In this document: positions 8,217 to 17,601 of the stretch, in pieces
Layout: the number at the start of each line of letters is the position of its first letter
Position numbering within the stretch: position 1 is the first letter of the stretch
NCBI GenBank assembly: GCA_030680855.1
Contig: JAUXUN010000011.1
Span: 1 to 64,000 of the forward strand
Source: Aestuariivirga sp.
GTDB taxonomy: Bacteria > Pseudomonadota > Alphaproteobacteria > Rhizobiales > Aestuariivirgaceae
Length of the DNA stretch: 64,000 nt
Direction of reading: 5' to 3'
Position numbers and translations under genes: made by a program
Notes under the pieces: model-generated
What the model saw: only the letters and a program-made list of their open reading frames with translations
What the model was told of the DNA's origin: nothing
Database searches by the model: none

Positions 8217-9179
8217 ATGTATGACCCCGAAATAGAAATGCTCCCCGCCGACTTGAAAGCGGCGCTACTAAAATTTGAAAAAACCGGTGAGGAAACCATT
8301 GACCGCTTTACAGCAAGCGTAAACTCGTTCGAGCCGCCAGACCTCCTGTACCACTACACCGATGACAAAGGATTAAAAGGTGTGTTGGAGACAGGCAATC
8401 TTTGGTTTACTGACATATTCAACCTTAATGATCCGTCTGAAATTGCTCATGGCTTTAGGAAAGCGCTTGAACTGCTTGATCGATTGACGCGACCCAGAAT
8501 GCCTATCCACGAAACATTTTTGAGGGGATTTACAAATTTCGTGGATAAAGGCGGTCTTGGAGCTGCGGCAAACTTTTTTACATGCTCGTTCAGCTTAGCA
8601 AGCGATGATCTGGGTCAATGGAGAGCGTATGCTGACAATGGCAAAGGATACGCGCTCGGATTTGACGCAAAAGAATTGGACGAAAGCTTTATGGGAGACC
8701 CGAAAAACAATCCGAGCACGTTTTTGGTGACCTATAATGACGCAAAATTGGATGAACTGTTTTTGAAGATTATCAACGCTGGCATGGAACTGATCGCGCT
8801 TCCCAGAGGTAAGGGCCTCGCTCAGCAACAAGCAAGAATTTATATGGTTCAATTTTCGACAATGTTTTCAGTTCTAATGTTGAACGCAAGCCTCTACTTT
8901 AAACATGAGGCTTATAAGAACGAGGAAGAGTTTAGGTTTTTGCAAACCTTTAGAAAAGATCTTCCTCCAAATTGCAAAACAAGATCGCGGCCTTACTCAT
9001 TGGTAAAGTATCGTGAAGTCAATTGGAAAAAAGTGGCAGCCAAGTCACTACGAAGAATTGTGATTGGTCCAGCAGCCGACATCACAAAAGCTAGGCAGTT
9101 CGCAGAAGATTGCTGCAAGGAATTTTATGCAAGTCCTATTGAAATTATCCGATCAAAAATACCGTATCGCGCCTCTTAA
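8217..9179 (+). CDS. DUF2971 family protein
   Basis: Product of 320 residues matching the DUF2971 pattern: an N-terminal LLYHYTDDKGLKGVLETGNL at about 42, the FTDIFNLNDPSE motif at about 64, a central CSFSLASDDLGQWRAYAD (about 122) and GKGYALGFD (about 142). DUF2971 proteins are of unknown function and often lie in accessory DNA. The HYT ... G-x-L-WFT arrangement recalls the NAD-binding start of ADP-ribosyltransferase-like folds, but I cannot show homology from sequence alone. The gene is AT-rich relative to its neighbours, uses many AAA/AAT codons, and follows the membrane-anchored gene by 14 bp. Signs favour horizontal acquisition. Confidence 0.8.
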   Translation: MYDPEIEMLPADLKAALLKFEKTGEETIDRFTASVNSFEPPDLLYHYTDDKGLKGVLETGNLWFTDIFNLNDPSEIAHGFRKALELLDRLTRPRMPIHETFLRGFTNFVDKGGLGAAANFFTCSFSLASDDLGQWRAYADNGKGYALGFDAKELDESFMGDPKNNPSTFLVTYNDAKLDELFLKIINAGMELIALPRGKGLAQQQARIYMVQFSTMFSVLMLNASLYFKHEAYKNEEEFRFLQTFRKDLPPNCKTRSRPYSLVKYREVNWKKVAAKSLRRIVIGPAADITKARQFAEDCCKEFYASPIEIIRSKIPYRAS

Positions 9180-9316
9180 ACTAAGCTCTTTAGAAGGTTC
9201 TATATTTGGGCGCGTTTTCTTTGATTAAGTTGTGGCGTGGTTCGACGATGTCGCCCTTGAGTTCGTGTAAACGTTGTCGCGCACCCGTTTCGAGCGGCAC
9301 TGACAGGAGTGAATTC

Positions 9317-10081
9317 TTACTCCGACGAAGGTTCTTCCGAACTTTCAATTCCCTCAGGCAAATGCATTTCCAGAGGGGCCTGCTCGTCACCGTCCAGGGG
9401 ATCCTCGTCGGCTGACAGGTCGTCGCTGCCGCGCGGCAGGGGGATTTCGAAGTCGGGCGGCAGGTTGGCGTCGAGGAGCCCTGCCCCTTTCAGTTCCTGC
9501 AGGCCGGGAAGATCGGTGACTTCATTCAGGCCGAAGTGGCTGAGGAAGGAATCGGTGGTGCCATAGGTCACGGGCCTTCCGGGGGTGCGCCTGCGGCCGC
9601 GCATTTTTACCCAGCCGATTTCCATGAGAATATCGAGGGTGCCCTTGGAAATGACGATGCCGCGGATTTCTTCGATGTCGGCGCGGGTGACGGGCTGGTG
9701 GTAGGCAACGATCGCCAGGGTTTCGAGGGCGGCCTTCGAGAGGCGCTTCTGTTCAAAGGTTTCGCGGCGCAGGACGAAGCTTAAATCCTCGGCGGTGCGC
9801 AGCGTCCAGTGGCCGGCGATCTGCACGAGGTTGACACCACGGTTGGCATAGTTGGCCTGAAGGTCTGCCAGCAAGGCCGCGACATCGGTGCCTTCCGGGA
9901 AAAAGGCCTGGAGTTTTTCAATGGCGACCGGCGCTTCGGCGGCAAAGAGGATGGCTTCGATGATGCGCAGGTGCTGGCTCCGGTCGGCGCGGGGATGCAT
10001 GCGCACCACGGCCTGCGAGGCTTCCAGTTCATCCGCCTCGGGGGCGTCGCCGGCATCAATGTTCATGTTTGCTTGTACCAT
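9317..10081 (-). CDS. scpB: segregation and condensation protein B
   Basis: ScpB is the winged-helix kleisin partner in the SMC-ScpAB condensin that compacts and segregates the chromosome. The 254-residue product carries the family core from about residue 35 (RIIEAILFAAEAPVAIEKL) through KAALETLAIVAYHQPVTRAD (about 115) and GRRRTPGRPVTYGTT (about 162), with an acidic C-terminal tail. It lies 21 bp downstream of scpA, last in the minus-strand dgt operon. In many Rhizobiales tatABC-serS follow scpB; here the next DNA is a 137-bp gap and the AT-rich insert, so that junction has been rearranged. Confidence 0.95.
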   Translation of the reverse strand: MVQANMNIDAGDAPEADELEASQAVVRMHPRADRSQHLRIIEAILFAAEAPVAIEKLQAFFPEGTDVAALLADLQANYANRGVNLVQIAGHWTLRTAEDLSFVLRRETFEQKRLSKAALETLAIVAYHQPVTRADIEEIRGIVISKGTLDILMEIGWVKMRGRRRTPGRPVTYGTTDSFLSHFGLNEVTDLPGLQELKGAGLLDANLPPDFEIPLPRGSDDLSADEDPLDGDEQAPLEMHLPEGIESSEEPSSE

Positions 10082-10102
10082 AATTTTATCCCGATAACAT
10101 TA

Positions 10103-10915
10103 TTAGGCGCGGCGGCGCATGAAGATGGGGCGGAACGCATCATCCTGGCGGAGTTCAATAAGGCCTTCACGGACCAGTTCAAGGCTCGCGGTAAAACTCG
10201 AGGCCCTGACCGTGCGGCGCATGTCCGGCGGGCCGAGGTATTCCTCCAGCCAGTGATCAAAGGTGCTCCAGTCATCCATGGTGCCGACGAGGCGCTCAAG
10301 GGCCTCACGGGCCTCCTTGATGGACCAGGTGGCGTGGCGCTTCAGCGTGTAGGTCTGGTGGCTCGCCTTGCGCTGGCGGCGTTCCGCGTAGGCTTTCAAC
10401 AGGTCGATAAGGTTGTCGGCGTATTCGCGCTGGGTTTCAACGATGAGCGGCTCGGGGTTGCCGCGGCCAAAGACATCACGGCCCAAAATATTGCGCGCCA
10501 TGAGCTTGGCGGCCGCATCGCGCATGGCCTGCAGGCGTTGCAGGCGGAAGGCCAGTTGGGCCGCCAGATCGGTTGCGGGTTCATCCTCCGAGCCCGGCGG
10601 CATGGGGATCAGCATGCGCGACTTGAGATAGGCGAGCCAGGCGGCCATCACCAGATAGTCGGCGGCAACCTCAATGCGCATCTTCCGCGCGTTGTCGATG
10701 TAGGCGAGATATTGCTCGGCGAGGGCCAGAATTGAAATCTGCGCGAGGTCAACCTTGTGGTGGCGGGCAAGTTCCAGAAGCAAGTCGAGGGGGCCTTCAA
10801 AGCCGCCGACATCGACAATCAGGGCGCTGCCGGAATCGGCAACGGATTCCTTGCGCAAGGGCCCCTCGCCATCGGGCCACAATTTTTGCACCGCAGTTTC
10901 GTTTCCGTCCGTCAT
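10103..10915 (-). CDS. scpA: segregation and condensation protein A
   Basis: ScpA is the kleisin that bridges the SMC heads. The product has the diagnostic N-terminus VGGFEGPLDLLLELARHHKV (about 35-54) and AAWLAYLKSRMLIP (about 90). I place the start at the ATG at 10915 (MTDGNETAVQKL, 270 residues). An upstream start at 11026 would overlap the 3' end of nagZ by 50 bp and adds unconserved sequence. scpB follows after 21 bp. Confidence 0.94.
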   Translation of the reverse strand: MTDGNETAVQKLWPDGEGPLRKESVADSGSALIVDVGGFEGPLDLLLELARHHKVDLAQISILALAEQYLAYIDNARKMRIEVAADYLVMAAWLAYLKSRMLIPMPPGSEDEPATDLAAQLAFRLQRLQAMRDAAAKLMARNILGRDVFGRGNPEPLIVETQREYADNLIDLLKAYAERRQRKASHQTYTLKRHATWSIKEAREALERLVGTMDDWSTFDHWLEEYLGPPDMRRTVRASSFTASLELVREGLIELRQDDAFRPIFMRRRA

Positions 10916-10976
10916 TTCAATTTCACAATTTCCCGCGCTGGTGATTCGCTTGATAGAGCTTAGCTTATTCCCGCAT

Positions 10977-11993
10977 TCAAGCGGAAACGACCAAATCCAG
11001 ATCCTTGAGGGCCGCCTTCCTGTCAAACGGCTGGGCTTTTCGGGCAGATTTCAGCGCCAGCTTGGCCCGGCGCATGGCCTTGCCCTTCAGTTCACCCGCG
11101 CTGGCTGCCACTTCGCGCATTTCAGAAAGCACGCCGTTGCAATGGAGGAGCATGTCACAGCCGGCTTTCAGGGCCATGGTGCATTTTTCCTCGAAGGTTC
11201 CCGACAGGGCCTTCATGGAGAGATCATCGGTGATCAGAAGGCCTTGAAAGCCGATCTGCTCGCGGATGACGGATTTGATGATTTTGCGGGAGAGGGTTGC
11301 AGGCGCCGTCTTGTCGAGGGCGGAATAGATGACGTGGGCGGTCATCGCCATGGGCGCGTCGGCAAAGGCGGCAAACGGCGGGAAATCAACCTGTTCCAGT
11401 TCCTGCCGCCTGGCGCTGACCACGGGCAGATTGTGGTGGCTGTCGACTTCGGCGCGGCCGTGGCCGGGAATGTGCTTCATCACGGGGAGCACGCCGCCAT
11501 CCATGAGACCCGCCGTGTGGGCCCGCGCCAAAGCCATGACATGTTCAACGTGAAGGCTATAGGCCCGGTTGCCGATGACATCATGGGCCCCTGCCTGGGG
11601 GACATCCAATACAGGGAGGCAATCGGCTGTTATGCCGATTTCAATCAGGTCTTCGGCCATGAGGCGGCCCACATGGCGCGCCGTGCGCAAGGCCGCGAGA
11701 GGACTCTTTGCATAGAGATCGCCATAGGTGCGGGCTGACGGGTATTTCCGCCAATAGTTGGAGGGCGGGCCAAGACGCTGGACCCTTCCGCCTTCCTGGT
11801 CAATGAACACGGGCGCATCTTTGCGGCCAACGGCCTGGCGGAAGGCCGCGGTGAGCGCCTTGATTTGTGCGGGCGTTTCGCAATTGCGCTTGAAGAGAAT
11901 GAGGCCCCAGGGATTTTGCTCGTGAAAGAAGGCTGTCTCGGCGGGCGACAGTTGCGTGCCTTCACACCCACTGATGAAGCTGCGAATTTTCAT
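10977..11993 (-). CDS. nagZ: beta-N-acetylhexosaminidase
   Basis: Glycoside hydrolase family 3 enzyme that removes N-acetylglucosamine from anhydro-muropeptides during peptidoglycan recycling in the cytoplasm. The 338-residue product has no signal peptide, as expected for NagZ. Visible motifs are FIDQEGGRVQRL (about 63), the substrate-binding KHIPGHGRAEVDSHHNLP (about 171; His and Asp act in catalysis) and LLITDDLSMKALSG (about 254) with the catalytic nucleophile Asp. It sits between the SPOR-domain gene (15 bp upstream) and scpA, the usual Rhizobiales order. Confidence 0.95.
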   Translation of the reverse strand: MKIRSFISGCEGTQLSPAETAFFHEQNPWGLILFKRNCETPAQIKALTAAFRQAVGRKDAPVFIDQEGGRVQRLGPPSNYWRKYPSARTYGDLYAKSPLAALRTARHVGRLMAEDLIEIGITADCLPVLDVPQAGAHDVIGNRAYSLHVEHVMALARAHTAGLMDGGVLPVMKHIPGHGRAEVDSHHNLPVVSARRQELEQVDFPPFAAFADAPMAMTAHVIYSALDKTAPATLSRKIIKSVIREQIGFQGLLITDDLSMKALSGTFEEKCTMALKAGCDMLLHCNGVLSEMREVAASAGELKGKAMRRAKLALKSARKAQPFDRKAALKDLDLVVSA

Positions 11994-12008
11994 GATGCTG
12001 ATTTATGG

Positions 12009-14225
12009 CTATTGCCTGCGGACAAGGCAATCGCGTTCGCCGGCAGCGACCAGCGAGCTGCAGATCCTGGTGGCCTGGTCGCGCGATGCAAGCGGACCGA
12101 CGGCCAGGCGGTAGCGGGTGCTGCCGCCGACGGTTGCAGGATTGATCGCCGATGGAAGGGTTCCAATGATGCTGGCGTATTTTGCTTTGAGCCGGCCAAA
12201 TTCCGTGCTGGCTTCGGCTTGCGATCTGAATGAGGCGAGCTGGACAAAATATCCGCTGCCGCCGCTTGCGACCTCGGTAGGAGCGGCCTGCTGCTGAATT
12301 GGCGCGGGCTGGGGAATGGACGCCACTTGCTGCTCAGGGACAGCGGGTGCGGCTTGCGCTGCGGGCACTTCATCATTGGTTCCCCGGAACAAGCCAAGCA
12401 AGGTCTTTTTCTTTTTCACCACCGGGGCCGGCTGGGTGGCTACCGGCTGGTCAACGACAATTGGCGCAGAGGCAATCTGGCCTCCGGCGGCGGGATCGGC
12501 GGGAGGCACGAGAACAACGGGTGCGGCACCCAAACTGTCATCATCATTTTCGGCAGCGGTATTGGTTTTCTTAGCGGGCGGTTTTTTGACCGCTGGTGCG
12601 GGTACTTCATCGACAATTTCTTCCGTGGCAGGCGCGGGTGCTGCGGGCGGCGTGGCCTGCTGGTTAGTCGCCGCTGCAGCAGTTTCGCCTGGCACCGGAG
12701 CAATATCGGTGCCTGCGGCTGTGCTGGTTGAACTTGTCGAATTTGTCGCCGTGGCGCGAGAACTCAACGCTACCGTGTTGCTGGCACGCGGTGTGGAAAG
12801 CGCGCCTTGCGTATCGTAGCCGCCTCCGGGTGGCGGGGGCATTGGCAACGGAAGCGCGTCGCCGCCTTCCGAGAAGGAATCGAAGCCACCCGATGGCTCC
12901 GGTATCTGTTCGGCATCACCAAACTGGGCTTCCGGCCGCAGGGGGGCCTCTTCGCTGGGAACCACCTGCCCGCCCAGAACTTCGTTGTCGCCGATGATCC
13001 GGTCGTAAATCTGTTTTCTCGACGTTGCCGCACCGGTGGACTGGCCATCGGGCGGCTGTTCGGGAGCCGACTTGGCCGACTGCTCAGGGGCTGAGACAAC
13101 CGGCGCCGGATCGCCCGCGCCATTGGCCGCCAGGGTTTTCACATTGGTCTGGTAATACCAGACGCCAGCACCAGCAGCGCCGGCAGCAAGCATCAAGAAC
13201 AGGAGCAGAAGCCAAGGTCCGCTGGAACGCCTGCGCTCGTCGCCATAGGCTCCCTCGTTCTCGCGGTAAGCCTGGTTGTAGTCATTGGCGCTGGCCCGGC
13301 GGGAGGACCTTGAGGCTGGCGCGTCTTCAAAAATCTCATCGCCATAGTCATCGTCATAGGCCGGAGCCCGCAACGCCGCGGTGCGTTGCTGCAAGGAGCG
13401 CTGCGAGGTTTCGTAACCCGCTCCGGCATAGCCCAAATCATCCTGGGGCCCGCGCCGGTAGCCGTCAGGATTGGCCCGGGGCGATTGCAGGCGGGGTTCA
13501 CCCGACGGCGGCTGCGACATGGGGCCGTTAAAGCTCCGCTGGGGCTGTGACAGGGGTGGCGGCGGCACATAGGCCGATGGCGAATAACCGCGTGGCGGCT
13601 GGGGCCGGTATTGCGGCTGGAAGCCGGCGGCGGGCGCCCCCGTTGGTATCCGGGGCTGGCCGCCAAGGGGTGGCCGGGGCGGCGAAAGCTGCGGCTGCTG
13701 GGGTGCCGGCCGTTGCGGCGGCCGACCCGGCGGCACGGAGCGCAACGCGCGCCCGAAATCCACCTTGCTATCCTCATCGGCAAAACTGAATTTGGGCTTT
13801 TCCCCGGGAGCCGCGGCAGCAACCGGCGCCTTGGCCGGAATTGGATCCGGGGCTGGAGCGCTCGGGGCGTTTTCGGCGCGTTGTTTTGCTGCGGTTACCC
13901 GTTGCTCGGCCAGTCTCTCGGCGGCGGCGCGCTGCGAGCGAAGCTTTTCGGCCAAGGCATCGGGAGGCTGCGGGCCTCCCTGCGGCAAGACCTGTTGCTG
14001 GGGCCTCGCGGCGGCCGGCGCCGTGCCGGCCTTCATGGGCAGGCGTGGCGCCATGGGGGCCGGTTTTGCCACCGCCTGTGCCGGGCGCACAGGTGTGGCT
14101 TCCGCGGCAATGGTCTCGGGGGCCTTGGTGAACTCCCCTGAAATGCGGGGCATTTCCCTGCTGCCAATACCTAAACGCTCACGCCAATTGCGTTTATCGG
14201 CGTCATTTGTGGAATTTTGATCCAT
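12009..14225 (-). CDS. SPOR domain membrane protein with long disordered periplasmic and cytoplasmic arms
   Basis: A 738-residue protein with a C-terminal SPOR domain (about 660-738; GYFVQLASFRSQAEASTEFG ... YRLAVGPLASRDQA), which binds denuded glycan strands at division sites. One membrane span lies near residue 335 (WLLLLFLMLAAGAAGAGVW). The roughly 330 residues before it are rich in Pro/Ala/Gln/Arg and predicted disordered, and so are the roughly 320 residues between span and SPOR domain. It is a type II membrane protein. The start is ATG 14225 (MDQNSTNDADKR); an ATG three codons earlier is equally possible. Its place between argS and nagZ is conserved in Rhizobiales, where the locus is linked to cell-wall remodelling. 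Confidence 0.88.
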   Translation of the reverse strand: MDQNSTNDADKRNWRERLGIGSREMPRISGEFTKAPETIAAEATPVRPAQAVAKPAPMAPRLPMKAGTAPAAARPQQQVLPQGGPQPPDALAEKLRSQRAAAERLAEQRVTAAKQRAENAPSAPAPDPIPAKAPVAAAAPGEKPKFSFADEDSKVDFGRALRSVPPGRPPQRPAPQQPQLSPPRPPLGGQPRIPTGAPAAGFQPQYRPQPPRGYSPSAYVPPPPLSQPQRSFNGPMSQPPSGEPRLQSPRANPDGYRRGPQDDLGYAGAGYETSQRSLQQRTAALRAPAYDDDYGDEIFEDAPASRSSRRASANDYNQAYRENEGAYGDERRRSSGPWLLLLFLMLAAGAAGAGVWYYQTNVKTLAANGAGDPAPVVSAPEQSAKSAPEQPPDGQSTGAATSRKQIYDRIIGDNEVLGGQVVPSEEAPLRPEAQFGDAEQIPEPSGGFDSFSEGGDALPLPMPPPPGGGYDTQGALSTPRASNTVALSSRATATNSTSSTSTAAGTDIAPVPGETAAAATNQQATPPAAPAPATEEIVDEVPAPAVKKPPAKKTNTAAENDDDSLGAAPVVLVPPADPAAGGQIASAPIVVDQPVATQPAPVVKKKKTLLGLFRGTNDEVPAAQAAPAVPEQQVASIPQPAPIQQQAAPTEVASGGSGYFVQLASFRSQAEASTEFGRLKAKYASIIGTLPSAINPATVGGSTRYRLAVGPLASRDQATRICSSLVAAGERDCLVRRQ

Positions 14226-14241
14226 ACCCACCATTTCCGTT

Positions 14242-15975
14242 CTACATCTCTTCGACCGGGTCAACACCCAGGATGCGAAGGCCGTTCCCCAAAACATAGC
14301 GAATCGCCAATAAAAAAGCGAGGCGCGTATCAGTTAATGTTAACTCATTTTTGACAATAAATCTTAATTGCGGCGACTCTTTGCCTTTGTTCCAGAGGGA
14401 ATGAAAGTCGCTGGCCAGCTCATAGAGGTAAAACGAGATGCGGTGCGGCTCGTGGGCAAGTGCGGCGCCCTCCAACATTTTTGGATATTCCGCCAATCTC
14501 CTTACCACAAGGCGTTCGGCTTCGTCGACCAATAATGAAAAATCATGGTTAACCGGGGAGCGCCCAACCTCCGCCCCATTGCGCAGTACCGAGCAGACAC
14601 GCGCGTGGGCATACTGCACATAGAAAACGGCGTTGTCCTTCGATTGCTCGGTGACCTTGGCAAAATCAAAATCGAGGGGCGCCTCGTTCTTGCGGTAGAG
14701 CATCATGAAGCGGACCACGTCGGCGCCAACCTCGTCCACAACTTCGCGCAGGGTTACAAACTCGCCGGCCCGCTTCGACATGCGCACCGGCTCGCCATTT
14801 CGGTACAATTTGACCAATTGGCAGAGCCTGACAATGACATCGACTTTACCCGGGCCAGCAATGGCCGCGGCTACGGCTTCGAGCCTTTTGACGTAGCCGC
14901 CGTGATCAGCGCCGAGGACATAAATCAATTCCTTGAAACCACGCCTGATCTTGTTGCGGCTGTAGGCCACGTCAGAGGCGAAATAGGTGTAGGAGCCATC
15001 GGACTTGAGCAGCGGCCGGTCGATGTCGTCGCCAAACTCCGTGGCGCGGAAAAGTGTTTGCTCGCGGTCTTCCCAGTCTTCCGGCAATTCGCCCTTCGGC
15101 GGCGGCAGGCGGCCTTCGTAGACGTGGCCATGGGCGCGGAGATCCGCCACCGTGTCGCGCACTTCGTTCGAGTCGTGCAGGGATTTTTCCGAGAAGAAAA
15201 TGTCCTGGTGAATTTTCAGACTGGCGAGATCGCTTCTGATCAGGTCCATCATCATGGCAATGGCTTTTTGCCTGGCGATGGGAAGCCATTGCTCCTCGGT
15301 CATCGACAGAAGATTTTTCCCATGCTCGGCAGCCAAGGCCTGGCCCACGGGGATCAGATATTCTCCGGGGTAAAGCCCAGCAGGAATTTCACCAATGTCA
15401 GTCCCCAGTGCTTCCCGGTAACGCAGGAAGGCCGAACGCGCGACGGTGTCAACCTGGGCGCCGGCATCGTTGATGTAGTATTCGGTGCTGACCTCATAGC
15501 CGGTCACGTCCAGCAGTGCCGCCAAGGCATCGCCAAACACCGCGCCGCGGCAATGGCCTACGTGCAAGGGGCCAGTCGGATTTGCGGAGACATATTCAAC
15601 ATTTGTCTTGATGCCCTTGCCCAGTTCGGAGCGGCCGTAATTATCGCCCAATTCAAGAATAGCGCTCAGGATTTTCGGCCAGAAGGTTTCCTTGAGGCGC
15701 AGATTGATGAAGCCGGGGCCAGCGACTTCGGCAGACAAAACATCGGATTGTTTTGCCAGCCGTTTGGATAGAATATCCGCCAGCACTTTCGGCGCCATGC
15801 CGGCAGCCTTTGCCACCACCATGGCGGCGTTGGTCGTCACGTTGCCATGGGAGGCATCGCGCGGCGGCTCCGCCGTCACGCGGGAAATATCAAGGCCGGG
15901 CTTCAGTTCCCCTGCCGCCATCATGGCCGAAAGCTCGTCCCTGACGAGCGTTTGAAAGTGTCCAAAAAGGTTCAT
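14242..15975 (-). CDS. argS: arginyl-tRNA synthetase
   Basis: Class I synthetase charging tRNA-Arg. The 577-residue product has the N-terminal Add-1 domain, the HIGH-class motif as [20 protein letters not shown] (about 130) and a KMSKS-class motif as [13 protein letters not shown] (about 355). The C-terminal anticodon-binding region ends with the typical [12 protein letters not shown]-like tail ([12 protein letters not shown]). The start [11 protein letters not shown] fits the family N-terminus. It lies 30 bp after dgt and 16 bp before the SPOR gene. Confidence 0.97.
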   Translation of the reverse strand: MNLFGHFQTLVRDELSAMMAAGELKPGLDISRVTAEPPRDASHGNVTTNAAMVVAKAAGMAPKVLADILSKRLAKQSDVLSAEVAGPGFINLRLKETFWPKILSAILELGDNYGRSELGKGIKTNVEYVSANPTGPLHVGHCRGAVFGDALAALLDVTGYEVSTEYYINDAGAQVDTVARSAFLRYREALGTDIGEIPAGLYPGEYLIPVGQALAAEHGKNLLSMTEEQWLPIARQKAIAMMMDLIRSDLASLKIHQDIFFSEKSLHDSNEVRDTVADLRAHGHVYEGRLPPPKGELPEDWEDREQTLFRATEFGDDIDRPLLKSDGSYTYFASDVAYSRNKIRRGFKELIYVLGADHGGYVKRLEAVAAAIAGPGKVDVIVRLCQLVKLYRNGEPVRMSKRAGEFVTLREVVDEVGADVVRFMMLYRKNEAPLDFDFAKVTEQSKDNAVFYVQYAHARVCSVLRNGAEVGRSPVNHDFSLLVDEAERLVVRRLAEYPKMLEGAALAHEPHRISFYLYELASDFHSLWNKGKESPQLRFIVKNELTLTDTRLAFLLAIRYVLGNGLRILGVDPVEEM

Positions 15976-16005
15976 TTTATCATTCTAAGTTGTTGAAATT
16001 GCTGC

Positions 16006-17202
16006 CTACCTGAAAAGCGGATCGAGGTCAAACAAGCGCTTGTGCTGCTCGAGGGCAAAGCGATCGGTCATGCCGGAGAGAAAGTCGCAGACCTGGCGGG
16101 CGTAATGGCTGCGATCACCCTGAACGTTTTCTTCACGCCAATCCTCGGGCAGGAGCGAGGCATCATTCATGTAGGCTTCGAACAAATCACGGATGACGCG
16201 CTGGGCCCGCTCCATGATTTCAAGGACGCGCGCGTGGCGATACATGCGCGCCGACAGGAAGGCTTGCAGCACGCGGTTGTTTTCAGCCATCTGGGGGGCG
16301 AACTGCACCATGGGACGCTTTTGCCCGCGCACTTCATCACTCGATTTTATGCCAGCGTCGGTGCAATTTTTTTTCGTCTGGGCCACGACGTCGACAACCA
16401 TCGCCGAAATCACCCGGCGCACCGTCTCGTGAATGATGCGTGATCTTTCCAGGCCGGGATAAAGTTTGAGAACGTCCGACAGTGCCCCGCCCACCAGCGG
16501 CACATCGCCGAGATCGATGATATCAAAAAGTTTCGCGCGGAGGCCGTCATCAATGTCGTGAGCATTGTAGGCAATGTCGTCGGCAATGGCGGCGACCTGC
16601 GCCTCAACGGAGGCAAAACTTGCAAGCTTGAGATCGTGAACCTCGGCATACTCAATGATCACCTGAGGCAGGCCGCTTTCCTTGAAATGCCCAAGGGCGT
16701 GGCCACGGGAATCGATCAACGGTCCATTGTGCTTGACCAGGCCCTCAAGGGTTTCCCACGTCAGATTCAGGCCATCGAACTTTGCGTATTTGCGCTCCAG
16801 CTTCGTTACGATTCGCAATGATTGGGCATTGTGATCGAAACCGCCATAGGGGGCCATGAGCTTGTCAAGCTCGCGCTCGCCGGCATGACCAAAGGGCGTG
16901 TGGCCAAGGTCGTGGGCCAGAGCGAGGGCTTCGGTCAGGTCCTCATCAAGGCCAAGGACACGGGCAATGGCCCTAGCGACCTGGGCAACTTCAATGGAAT
17001 GAGTGAGCCTAGTCCGGTAATGGTCGCCCTCGTGATACACGAAAACCTGGGTTTTATGCTTGAGACGCCGGAAGCCGGAGGAGTGGATGACACGGTCCCG
17101 GTCGCGCTCGAAAGCCGAGCGCGGCGGGCTTTCGGCTTCCGGGAACAGCCTTCCCCTGCTCTCCTCTGGCCTGGCCGCATAACTTGCCGTGTGACGTTTC
17201 AT
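16006..17202 (-). CDS. dgt: deoxyguanosinetriphosphate triphosphohydrolase-like protein
   Basis: HD-superfamily dNTP triphosphohydrolase that hydrolyses dNTPs to deoxynucleoside and triphosphate. The 398-residue product shows the metal-binding HD motif in full: TRLTHSIEVAQVARAIA (His, about 70), LALAHDLGHTPFGHAGE (HD, about 100) and a later DDIAYNAHDIDDG (about 195) with the last metal-binding Asp. The start is ATG 17202 (MKRHTASYAARPEESRG), 42 bp from the divergent erpA start; upstream in-frame codons would run antisense through erpA. It heads the dgt-argS-SPOR-nagZ-scpA-scpB operon. Confidence 0.95.
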   Translation of the reverse strand: MKRHTASYAARPEESRGRLFPEAESPPRSAFERDRDRVIHSSGFRRLKHKTQVFVYHEGDHYRTRLTHSIEVAQVARAIARVLGLDEDLTEALALAHDLGHTPFGHAGERELDKLMAPYGGFDHNAQSLRIVTKLERKYAKFDGLNLTWETLEGLVKHNGPLIDSRGHALGHFKESGLPQVIIEYAEVHDLKLASFASVEAQVAAIADDIAYNAHDIDDGLRAKLFDIIDLGDVPLVGGALSDVLKLYPGLERSRIIHETVRRVISAMVVDVVAQTKKNCTDAGIKSSDEVRGQKRPMVQFAPQMAENNRVLQAFLSARMYRHARVLEIMERAQRVIRDLFEAYMNDASLLPEDWREENVQGDRSHYARQVCDFLSGMTDRFALEQHKRLFDLDPLFR

Positions 17203-17244
17203 GTTACCGCACCATTGACAATTCGGCGCCCAAGACCGACATAA

Positions 17245-17580
17245 ATGCCCATGGAAAGCACTGTAAACATTACTGCCCGCGCCGCAAACCGGATTTGTGA
17301 AATTACCGCAGGCCAGACAGAGCCGCGGGGCCTTCGAATTTCGGTCAATGGCGGCGGCTGCTCCGGATTTCAGTATGATTTCAGCATCGCCAAGGACCGC
17401 AATGAGGATGACCTCGCCATCGAAAAGGACGGGGCAACGGTACTCATTGACTCCGTTTCGCTCGGTTACATGTCTGGGGCCACCGTCGATTTCGTCGATG
17501 ACCTGATTGGACAATCCTTCAAGGTGCAAAATCCATTGGCCAAGGCCTCCTGCGGCTGCGGAACCAGTTTCACAATTTAA
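17245..17580 (+). CDS. erpA: iron-sulfur cluster insertion protein
   Basis: A-type Fe-S carrier that delivers clusters to apoproteins. The 111-residue product has the three invariant cysteines: GGGCSGFQYDF (about 38) and SCGCGTSF near the C-terminus (about 104). A second in-frame ATG two codons on is also possible. It is divergent from dgt across 42 bp and followed after 21 bp by xthA, a pairing seen in many alphaproteobacteria. Confidence 0.93.
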   Translation: MPMESTVNITARAANRICEITAGQTEPRGLRISVNGGGCSGFQYDFSIAKDRNEDDLAIEKDGATVLIDSVSLGYMSGATVDFVDDLIGQSFKVQNPLAKASCGCGTSFTI

Positions 17581-17601
17581 TCCGTCCTGCCGAGGTCAAG
17601 A

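Noticed and set aside
9190-9390. Minus-strand open frame of 66 codons overlapping the 3' end of scpB
   Set aside because: No ribosome-binding site, no recognisable family, and half of it is antisense-frame overlap with scpB codons.
14545-15771. Long open frame antisense to argS, and similar long antisense frames opposite clpA (28167-29756) and parE (33830-35254)
   Set aside because: They mirror the codon bias of the real genes on the other strand, lack start signals and match no family; argS, clpA and parE are unambiguous.
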